Shown here: positions 40,202 to 45,868 of the stretch, one piece after another | How positions within the stretch are numbered: position 1 is the stretch's first letter | How the letters are laid out: each line of letters begins with the position of its first letter | NCBI GenBank assembly: GCA_001314905.1 | Contig: LJZT01000025.1 | Span: forward strand, 1 to 45,868 | DNA: 45,868 bases | Source: Phormidium sp. OSCR | GTDB lineage: Bacteria; Cyanobacteriota; Cyanobacteriia; Cyanobacteriales; Geitlerinemataceae | Direction: 5' to 3' | The notes under the pieces: generated by a model | What the model was told of the DNA's origin: nothing | Database searches by the model: none | What the model saw: the letters and a program-made list of their open reading frames with translations, nothing else | Position numbers and translations under genes: made by a program

Positions 40202-40675
40202 ATGTCATCCCTGCCCCAACATCCCTCCCGAGGAGAGTGTCCCTGTCCGATTTGTCGTCGAGGTGACCTCTCCGCCTTAACCTTGATGGAGGCTATCGGT
40301 TGTAATAACTGCGGTCATCTGTTTGAAGTGCAACATCAGCCCCAGGGCGATCGCATTTCCCTACGGGCGATCGACCAATCCCCTTCTCCTACCTGGCGTT
40401 GGACGGGCCGAGGCTGGCAACCGATGGGCCGTGAAGATGTCGAAATTGGCCTCGAAACCTGGGTTGCTGCTGTCTGCTTTACTCTGATTCCGACGGCGAT
40501 CGTGGCCACGGCGGCCTATGTCTTTCCGCCTCTGCCGGGTAGCGGCTGGAGTACCTTTCCCCTTATTTGGACAGGATTAACCTTTCTCTGTCACGGCTCT
40601 TGCGTTGTCACCCTGCTGATGGAGTATTACCAAATCCCCCTCAGCTCCTATTTTCGGCTGCGACCCTTTCAATAA
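40202..40675 (+). CDS. Zinc-ribbon membrane protein, unknown function
   Basis: This is a 157-residue protein with no named family known to me. Two cysteine pairs, CPIC (about residues 14-17) and CNNC (about 34-37), form a probable N-terminal zinc ribbon in the cytoplasm. A tryptophan-rich segment (TWRWTGRGW) follows. Two membrane helices lie at about 90-112 and 122-145, ahead of a short tail YFRLRPFQ. The ATG at 40202 is chosen. An upstream ATG at 40007 would add 65 residues in another gene's frame and over HIP1 sequence. A 15-bp tandem repeat starts directly after the stop codon. Confidence 0.78.
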   Translation: MSSLPQHPSRGECPCPICRRGDLSALTLMEAIGCNNCGHLFEVQHQPQGDRISLRAIDQSPSPTWRWTGRGWQPMGREDVEIGLETWVAAVCFTLIPTAIVATAAYVFPPLPGSGWSTFPLIWTGLTFLCHGSCVVTLLMEYYQIPLSSYFRLRPFQ

Positions 40676-40735
40676 GGCCAAGATCAATACGGCCAGGATT
40701 AATACGGCCAAGATTAATACGGCCAAGATCAAGGC
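40676..40735. repeat. 15-bp tandem repeat after the zinc-ribbon gene
   Basis: Four units of GGCCA(A/G)GAT(T/C)AATAC start on the base after the stop codon. The fourth ends in AAGGC. They fill the gap to the convergent permease gene. Confidence 0.92.
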
Positions 40736-40754
40736 GGGCCTGACCACTAGGATT

Positions 40755-41645
40755 TTATTCCTTGACCCCCGTGGCGGCAATCCCTTGGACAAACTGACGC
40801 TGGCCGAGTAGAAACAGAAGAATGACCGGCAGCGAAGCAATCACTACCGCCGCCATGAGTACGGCCCAGTCACTGGTAAATTGCTCCTGAAACTCCGCCA
40901 GCGTTAACTGAACCGTTTTCAGTTCCGGGCGCGTGGTAAAGACTAACGGTTTAAACAGATCATTCCACTCGCCAATAAAGGCAAACAAAAACAAGGTCAC
41001 CCAAGCCGGGCGAGATAAGGGAATCATGATATGCCGCAGCACTTGCCAAGCCGAGGCTCCATCTAAGATCGCCGCTTGTTCGATCGCCACCGGAATCGTC
41101 AAAAAATACTGTCGCATCAGAAAAATACCAAACCCGCTGACCGCTGTGGGCAGAATCAAGGCCCCGTAGGTATCGAGGAGATGGCCCCACTTGAGAACCA
41201 AGAATATGGGAATCACCAGCAGTTGAAACGGAATGGCTAAGGTCGCTAAAATCAGCACCAGCACTGTATTGCGCCCACGAAACTCAAAGCGAGCTAGGCC
41301 ATAGCCAGCCAAGGCCGAGGTCACCGTCTGGATGGCCGTGACCGCCAAAGCCACGATGGTGGAGTTGGCAAAGGCCAGCCAAAACTGGCCGCGAATCCAG
41401 GCCGCTCGATAACTCTCAAACGTCCAAACCCCCCCCAACTCTAGGTTGGCCAGGGAGCCGGGGGGAGCAAAGGCCGCTCGCAGGACAATGCCGAGGGGAA
41501 AGAGCATCACGAGGGCGCCAATCATTAAAAAAATCAAGATTATGCCCTGCCATTGATTAGCTGTCGCAATCTTCGAGGCGATCGCCTTTGGGGTCAAAGC
41601 CTTAGCAGGCACTGGATAACGTCGATTGGGGAATTTGGGAGACAT
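40755..41645 (-). CDS. Carbohydrate-type ABC transporter permease (MalG-like)
   Basis: This is one inner-membrane subunit of a sugar-type ABC importer. The 296-residue protein has about six membrane helices and the EAA coupling loop EQAAILDGASAWQVLRHIMIPLSRPA near residue 205, which contacts the ATPase. The C-terminal run EWNDLFKPLVF and LLGQRQFVQGIAATGVKE are MalG/UgpE hallmarks. The binding protein, partner permease and ATPase are not adjacent, so the system is either dispersed or completed elsewhere. The substrate is unknown; trehalose, glucosylglycerol or glycerol-phosphate importers are common relatives. The gene is divergent from ado. Confidence 0.9.
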   Translation of the reverse strand: MSPKFPNRRYPVPAKALTPKAIASKIATANQWQGIILIFLMIGALVMLFPLGIVLRAAFAPPGSLANLELGGVWTFESYRAAWIRGQFWLAFANSTIVALAVTAIQTVTSALAGYGLARFEFRGRNTVLVLILATLAIPFQLLVIPIFLVLKWGHLLDTYGALILPTAVSGFGIFLMRQYFLTIPVAIEQAAILDGASAWQVLRHIMIPLSRPAWVTLFLFAFIGEWNDLFKPLVFTTRPELKTVQLTLAEFQEQFTSDWAVLMAAVVIASLPVILLFLLGQRQFVQGIAATGVKE

Positions 41646-41839
41646 AAACCTAAAAGCAGCGGTAGAATGATCGTAGTTAGAAGTTGAGAGGAATAAACCT
41701 GGTCAACTTCGGGTTAAACCTTGTAAAGTAATAGAAAGTTGTAACGACCTATTGAACAAGTTTAACCACCCAGGTTAAAAGCCAACGGTTCGGTGTAGTC
41801 TCACCGCTCCACAAAATAGGATGAGGAGATAGAAAACGT

Positions 41840-42538
41840 ATGCCGCAGTTAGAAGCGACCGCCACTCTGGATTACCAAAGCGAAGTCTACAAAGACGCTT
41901 ACAGTCGCATCAACGCCATTGTTATCGAGGGTGAACAAGAAGCCTTTGATAACTACATCCGCTTAGCTGAAATGATGCCCGAAAGTCAGGATGAACTCAA
42001 ATCTCTGGCGAAGATGGAGAAACGCCACAAAAAGGGATTCCAAGCCTGTGGGCGTAACTTGAGTGTCGTAGCTGACATGGAATTTGCCCAAGAGTTTTTC
42101 GCTAAACTCCATCGCAATTTTCAGGCCGCCAGCGATGCCAACGACATTGTGACCTGTTTGGTGATTCAATCTCTGATTATTGAGTGCTTCGCCATTTCCG
42201 CCTATAACATTTACATTCCCTACGCGGATCCCTTTGCTCGTAAAATCACCGAAGGGGTGGTCAAGGATGAGTATCTTCACCTGAATTTTGGGGAAGAATG
42301 GCTCAAGGGACATTTTGAAGAATGCAAAGAGCAAATTGATGCAGCCAATCGTGAGAATTTACCCATTGTGTGGGAAATGCTCAATGCTGTCGCCAAGGAT
42401 GCCAAAGTTCTCAACATGGAAAAAGAGGAGTTGATTGAAGACTTCATGATTGCTTACGGCGAAGCCCTGAGCAACATTGGCTTCAGCACTCGTGACATCA
42501 TGAAAATGTCCTCTTATGGCTTACGGGGCGCAGCTTAG
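41840..42538 (+). CDS. ado: Aldehyde deformylating oxygenase
   Basis: ADO converts fatty aldehydes to alkanes (mainly C15 and C17) plus formate, using oxygen and a di-iron centre. The 232-residue protein is ferritin-like. Candidate ligands are the glutamates and histidines in EQEAF, the EKRH pair near residue 73, the IIECFA glutamate near 128 and the EYLH pair near 157-160. A Shine-Dalgarno GGAG lies about 12 bases before the ATG. The partner aar follows on the same strand, but a terminator lies between, so the two may be expressed as separate units. Alkanes affect membrane flexibility and cell growth in cyanobacteria (known of the pathway). Confidence 0.96.
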   Translation: MPQLEATATLDYQSEVYKDAYSRINAIVIEGEQEAFDNYIRLAEMMPESQDELKSLAKMEKRHKKGFQACGRNLSVVADMEFAQEFFAKLHRNFQAASDANDIVTCLVIQSLIIECFAISAYNIYIPYADPFARKITEGVVKDEYLHLNFGEEWLKGHFEECKEQIDAANRENLPIVWEMLNAVAKDAKVLNMEKEELIEDFMIAYGEALSNIGFSTRDIMKMSSYGLRGAA

Positions 42539-42615
42539 ACAACTGGCCTAGGTTAAATCCTAGGTGAGTTCTCTGCCCCTGTTGCCTAGCGAACGAGGCG
42601 TAACAGTATTGTCGC

Positions 42616-42652
42616 AATCGCTCGTTTTTTCCTAGGAAAGCGAGCGATTTTT
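42616..42652 (+). terminator. Terminator between ado and aar
   Basis: AATCGCTCG (42616-42624) pairs with CGAGCGATT (42641-42649), and the stem runs into T5. A perfect inner palindrome TTTCCTAGGAAA (42628-42639) also occurs at 28386-28397. Confidence 0.85.
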
Positions 42653-42686
42653 GGTGTTTGAATCGGATTTAATTTGAGAAGGGGCG

Positions 42687-42706
42687 CTTTACATAGTATT
42701 GTAAAG
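42687..42706. promoter_or_regulatory. Perfect inverted repeat upstream of aar
   Basis: CTTTACA and TGTAAAG flank a six-base spacer (TAGTAT), ending 71 bases before the aar start. The dyad looks like a regulator site. The spacing does not fit the GTA-N8-TAC NtcA box. Confidence 0.5.
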
Positions 42707-42777
42707 GTTTATGAATGCCCTGTTGTTACCGGATACCATATCGCAGCCTGAAATAAGGGTTGCTTGAGATTCTGCCC

Positions 42778-43797
42778 ATGTTTGGTTTAATCGGTCACTT
42801 GACTAATTTAGAACACGCCCAGTCCGTTGCCCGGGACATGGGATATGACGGACTTGCAGATCAAGGACTTGACTTTTGGTGTGCTGCGCCGCCGCAAACT
42901 GTCGATCACATCACAGTTACGAGTATCACGGGGCAAACCATTGAAGGTCGCTACGTTGAGTCCTGTTTTCTGCCGGAGATGCTGGCGACGCGGCGTGTCA
43001 AAGCAGCCACCCGTAAGATTATTAACGCCATGGCCCATGCTCAAAAGATTGGCCTGGATATTACGGCCCTCGGCGGCTTCTCCTCCATTGTTTTTGAGAA
43101 TTTCAACCTCAATCAAATTGAGCGAATTCGCAATATCACCCTGGATTTCCAACGCTTTACGACGGGTAACACCCATACCGCCTATATTATTGCCCGTCAG
43201 GTTGAGCAGGCCAGCGCACAATTGGGAATTGAACTGTCTCAAGCAACCGTGGCGGTTTGTGGGGCAACGGGCGATATTGGGAGTGCCGTCTGTCGTTGGT
43301 TGAATGCTCGTAGTGATGTGGCGGATTTGTTGCTGATTGCCCGCGATCGCCAACGCTTGGATGACTTACAAGCGGAACTCGGGCGTGGTAAGGTGATGGG
43401 CTTAGAGGATGCGCTCCCTAAAGCCGATATTATTGTCTGGGTGGCCAGTATGCCTAAAGGACTGGTGATTGATTCGACGACCTTGAAAAAACCCTGTTTA
43501 CTGGTCGATGGCGGCTACCCCAAAAACCTAGACACGAAAGTGCAACATCCCGGTGTGGTGGTGCTCAAGGGTGGCATCGTCGAACACGCCCTGGATATCA
43601 ACTGGCGGATTATGAAATTGGTCAATATGGATGTCCCGGCCCGTCAGATGTTTGCCTGCTTTGCTGAATCGATGCTGCTGGAGTTCGAGAAGTGGTACAC
43701 CAATTTTTCCTGGGGACGGAACCAAATCACGGTTGAAAAAATGGAAAAAATTGGTGAAGTCTCCCTCAAACATGGGTTTAAACCCCTGTTGTCCTAG
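42778..43797 (+). CDS. aar: Long-chain acyl-ACP reductase
   Basis: AAR reduces fatty acyl-ACP to fatty aldehyde with NADPH, supplying ADO. The 339-residue protein has the nucleotide-binding motif [13 protein letters not shown] near residue 165. Cysteines that could form the acyl-enzyme include those in ESCFLPEML and [14 protein letters not shown]; the second resembles the catalytic position in homologues (recollection). The ATG at 42778 is chosen over a TTG at 42760 because the family begins [11 protein letters not shown]. The stop lies in the first unit of a 15-bp tandem repeat. accA follows 103 bases on, the standard ado-aar-accA order. Confidence 0.95.
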   Translation: MFGLIGHLTNLEHAQSVARDMGYDGLADQGLDFWCAAPPQTVDHITVTSITGQTIEGRYVESCFLPEMLATRRVKAATRKIINAMAHAQKIGLDITALGGFSSIVFENFNLNQIERIRNITLDFQRFTTGNTHTAYIIARQVEQASAQLGIELSQATVAVCGATGDIGSAVCRWLNARSDVADLLLIARDRQRLDDLQAELGRGKVMGLEDALPKADIIVWVASMPKGLVIDSTTLKKPCLLVDGGYPKNLDTKVQHPGVVVLKGGIVEHALDINWRIMKLVNMDVPARQMFACFAESMLLEFEKWYTNFSWGRNQITVEKMEKIGEVSLKHGFKPLLS

Positions 43798-43831
43798 CTG
43801 ATGTTGTCCTAGATGATGTTGTCCTAGCTGA
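43787..43831 (+). repeat. 15-bp tandem repeat spanning the aar stop
   Basis: Three units of TGTTGTCCTAG(C/A)TGA follow one another. The first contains the aar TAG stop and the others carry TAG and TGA as well, so slippage would not lengthen the protein. Confidence 0.92.
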
Positions 43832-43900
43832 AGCCCTAGAGTCGCCGTCCCCCCTCTTCACTATTGCCCTGATTTTCCTCAGAGACCTTGACCTAAACCT

Positions 43901-44851
43901 ATGCTCTTAGATTTCGAGAAACCCCTCGTTGAGCTAGAAAAGCGCATCCAGCAAATTCGAGATATCGCCGAAGACACCGATGTGGATGTCTCCGATGAGA
44001 TTCGTCAACTCGAAGATCGCGCCACGGAGTTACGCCAGGAGATTTTTAGTAATCTCTCGCCGGCGCAACGGCTACAACTGGCTCGCCATCCCCGTCGCCC
44101 GAGTACCCTCGATTATATTCAGTCCATCGGCGATGAGTGGATTGAACTCCACGGCGATCGCGGTGGTTCAGATGATCCGGCTCTGGTGGGGGGAGTGTCC
44201 CGGCTCGGCGGTATCCCGGTGGTCATGTTGGGCCATCAAAAGGGACGGGATACGAAGGATAATGTGCTGCGTAATTTTGGCATGGCTTCCCCTGGAGGCT
44301 ATCGCAAGGCGTTACGCTTGATGGACCATGCCAATCGCTTTGGAATGCCCATTTTGACCTTTATTGATACGCCGGGAGCCTGGGCGGGAATTGAGGCGGA
44401 ACATCTCGGACAAGGAGAGGCGATCGCCGTCAACTTGCGAGAGATGTTTGGCTATGAGGTGCCGATTATCTGTACGGTGATTGGTGAAGGTGGCTCTGGG
44501 GGGGCTTTGGGCATTGGGGTTGGCGATCGCCTGCTCATGTTTGAACATGCGGTATACACTGTGGCAACTCCCGAGGCGTGCGCGGCCATTCTCTGGAAAG
44601 ATGCCGCCAAAAGTCCCCAAGCGGCAGAAGCCCTGAAAATTACCGCCCAAGATCTCAAGAATTTAGAGATTCTCGATCGCCTGCTTCCCGAACCCGTCGG
44701 CGGGGTTCATAATCAGCCGGTGCAGGCCACGGAAATCCTGAAAACGGCCTTACTCGAAGAACTCAATAGCCTCTTAGAGTTATCTCCCCAGGAACGGCAA
44801 CAACTGCGTTATGAGAAATTCCGCCGTATGGGAGTGTTTCTCGAAGGCTGA
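43901..44851 (+). CDS. accA: Acetyl-CoA carboxylase carboxyltransferase subunit alpha
   Basis: AccA is one of two carboxyltransferase subunits that pass CO2 from biotin to acetyl-CoA, making malonyl-CoA for fatty acids. The 316-residue protein has the N-terminal helix [14 protein letters not shown] and the catalytic-core motifs [11 protein letters not shown] and [35 protein letters not shown] is also characteristic. The start ATG at 43901 gives a normal N-terminus. Linkage to ado and aar places fatty acid supply next to alkane production. A HIP1-rich stem with a T6 run follows at 44942-44980. Confidence 0.95.
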   Translation: MLLDFEKPLVELEKRIQQIRDIAEDTDVDVSDEIRQLEDRATELRQEIFSNLSPAQRLQLARHPRRPSTLDYIQSIGDEWIELHGDRGGSDDPALVGGVSRLGGIPVVMLGHQKGRDTKDNVLRNFGMASPGGYRKALRLMDHANRFGMPILTFIDTPGAWAGIEAEHLGQGEAIAVNLREMFGYEVPIICTVIGEGGSGGALGIGVGDRLLMFEHAVYTVATPEACAAILWKDAAKSPQAAEALKITAQDLKNLEILDRLLPEPVGGVHNQPVQATEILKTALLEELNSLLELSPQERQQLRYEKFRRMGVFLEG

Positions 44852-44941
44852 ACCGTCATCTCGACTGCCAGAGTGGGCTTGATCTAGAGTGGGCTTCAAT
44901 ACTGACCGTTGGGTCTAAAACCCATGCGATCGCGATCGCAC

Positions 44942-44980
44942 TCAATCACGACGGCGATCGCTCATTTTTTGACCCAGTTG
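44942..44980 (+). terminator. HIP1-pair stem with T6, after accA
   Basis: GCGATCGC (44942-44949) and GCGATCGC (44964-44971) can pair across a 14-base loop, followed by TCA and T6. An overlapping HIP1 octamer at 44936-44943 precedes the first arm. It resembles the psaK terminator in using HIP1 for both arms. Confidence 0.6.
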
Positions 44981-45022
44981 CGTCATACTAGGTATGCCAG
45001 ATTGTAGCCATTTAAACGACCC

Positions 45023-45241
45023 ATGCTACCCAAGGTTCGACTGTTGCCGGGAGCAATCTCAGAAATATTGGTGTCTGTACGGGAAACAGGAGTCCTCACC
45101 CGCTCCGATTGTTATGGACTCATGGCAGCATCCCTCGATGAGTCGGTAACGGAACAAGACCGCCGTTCCATCAACCGTCTAATTCGCTCCGTGCGCCGGG
45201 GTAAAGTTCAAATTATCGACGATCTCACCCCTCGCCGTTAA
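45023..45241 (+). CDS. Small conserved hypothetical protein (72 residues)
   Basis: This is a helical, basic protein with no recognised domain: PGAISEILVSVRETGVLTRSDCYGLMAASLDESVTEQDR and an RSINRLIRSVRRGKVQIIDDL tail. The pattern of a helix, a turn at VLTRSDCYGL and a second helix is compatible with a small regulator, but no DNA-binding motif can be assigned. Similar short proteins occur in other cyanobacteria (recollection). Coding is supported by the even codon use and by the close spacing to pgsA, which begins 48 bases after the stop. Function unknown. Confidence 0.7.
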   Translation: MLPKVRLLPGAISEILVSVRETGVLTRSDCYGLMAASLDESVTEQDRRSINRLIRSVRRGKVQIIDDLTPRR

Positions 45242-45289
45242 CGCCAGCGGCGGGTGTTCGTCTCCCTGTCCCTCACGACTGACGCACCT

Positions 45290-45829
45290 ATGACCGCTGC
45301 GACTTGGATTACTGTCTCACGGCTGTTTGTAATTCCCGTATTTCTCTATGTTGTCGATGATCCGAGTGCGGGCGATCGCTGGTTCGCCCTAACCTTATTC
45401 CTCATCGCTGCTCTCACTGATTGGCTCGATGGCTACGTAGCCCGCCGCTTCAACCAGGTCACAGACTTAGGTAAGTTCCTCGATCCCCTCGTCGATAAAC
45501 TGCTAATTTTCGCTCCCCTGCTGGTTTTCATTGAATGGGGAACCCTGCCGGCTTGGGGGGTCTTTTTGGTGCTAACGCGAGAACTGACCATCGCCGGTTG
45601 GCGCGTCAATCAGCCCAACATCTCCGGGGCCAATCTCTGGGGAAAAGCCAAAACCGTCAGTCAAATCGTCGCCATTAGTCTGTTGTTGGCCCCTCTCCCG
45701 TCCCCCTGGCCCCGCGTGGGGGTGATGAGTTTTTGGGCCGCTGTCGCCCTAACCCTGATTTCTGGGGTAATTTATCTTAAATGTCAAAAGAAGACTCCCG
45801 TTAGAGCCGAAGGCTTAGCGGTGAGATGA
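45290..45829 (+). CDS. pgsA: CDP-diacylglycerol--glycerol-3-phosphate 3-phosphatidyltransferase
   Basis: PgsA makes phosphatidylglycerol phosphate, the precursor of phosphatidylglycerol, the only major phospholipid of cyanobacterial thylakoids. The 179-residue protein has about four to five membrane helices and the CDP-alcohol phosphotransferase motif DWLDGYVARRFNQVTDLGKF followed by LDPLVDK, with all four acidic residues present. The ATG at 45290 is chosen over the GTG at 45254 because the family begins near TWITVSRLFVIPVF. It lies just downstream of the small hypothetical gene and may be co-transcribed with it. Confidence 0.92.
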   Translation: MTAATWITVSRLFVIPVFLYVVDDPSAGDRWFALTLFLIAALTDWLDGYVARRFNQVTDLGKFLDPLVDKLLIFAPLLVFIEWGTLPAWGVFLVLTRELTIAGWRVNQPNISGANLWGKAKTVSQIVAISLLLAPLPSPWPRVGVMSFWAAVALTLISGVIYLKCQKKTPVRAEGLAVR

Positions 45830-45868
45830 ATTTTGACTAAAAATATGTGGTAGAATCGTGGAGCCAAC

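Noticed and set aside
42687-42706. Inverted repeat considered as an NtcA site
   Set aside because: NtcA boxes read GTA-N8-TAC; here the half-sites are in the opposite order and spacing.
44852-45022. Gap after accA searched for tRNA or small RNA
   Set aside because: No cloverleaf or T-loop motif was found; only HIP1 copies, a short AGAGTGGGCTT direct repeat and the terminator.
45830-45868. TTGACT and TAGAAT near the window end as a promoter
   Set aside because: The spacer is only 12 bases, and the downstream gene is outside the window.

Overview
The window reads as chromosomal DNA of a filamentous, Phormidium/Geitlerinema-like cyanobacterium. The genus is an inference. The cyanobacterial assignment rests on psaK, the ndhC-ndhK-ndhJ operon, a high-light-inducible protein, the ado-aar alkane pair, HemJ and many HIP1 octamers (GCGATCGC). 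Nearly all of it is core metabolism. No rRNA, tRNA, CRISPR array, prophage or intact insertion sequence was seen.

Layout. 0-5.3 kb: sdhA behind a heptanucleotide repeat array, a hicB-like antitoxin gene split by a small inverted-repeat element, and a five-PAS adenylate cyclase. 5.7-14.4 kb: hemJ, an alpha/beta hydrolase, anmK, a conserved hypothetical gene, cysH, an ABC exporter, a candidate small RNA, an NDH-2-like flavoprotein and a matrixin-like protease. 14.3-24.6 kb: secG, gpmI, an SbcC/Rad50 ATPase, a DUF815 AAA ATPase, a PAS histidine kinase and a Na+/alanine symporter. 24.9-28.3 kb: a visibly AT-richer pair, a GT39-type glycosyltransferase and an acyltransferase, probably surface glycan or lipid modification. 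28.4-34.8 kb: a Fur-family regulator with a clear promoter/operator, purF, psaK, a META-domain exported protein coupled to a membrane histidine kinase, a short-chain dehydrogenase and an Hlip gene. 34.8-41.6 kb: queF, a coiled-coil membrane protein, ndhJ-K-C, yjbQ, thrC, a 58-residue gene, a zinc-ribbon membrane protein and a lone sugar-type ABC permease. 41.8-45.8 kb: ado, aar and accA (fatty acyl-ACP to alkane, and malonyl-CoA supply), a small hypothetical gene and pgsA.

How genes work together: ado and aar convert acyl-ACP to aldehyde and then alkane, and accA feeds the same acyl pool. ndhC/K/J form part of NDH-1, while the NDH-2-like protein and SdhA feed the same plastoquinone pool. gpmI, secG and the protease lie in one orientation.

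The most informative non-genic signals are: (1) a 197-bp element with TA duplication inside hicB, whose removal exactly restores the reading frame; (2) an orphan transcription unit at 12207-12366 with a TTGACA-18-TATAAT promoter, stable hairpins and a T7 tract but no ORF; (3) a perfect 9-4-9 inverted repeat over the -35 box of the Fur-family gene; (4) short tandem repeats (periods 7, 11, 12, 15) placed on or beside stop codons at many gene ends. I found no clearly new multi-gene system; these four are the leads.
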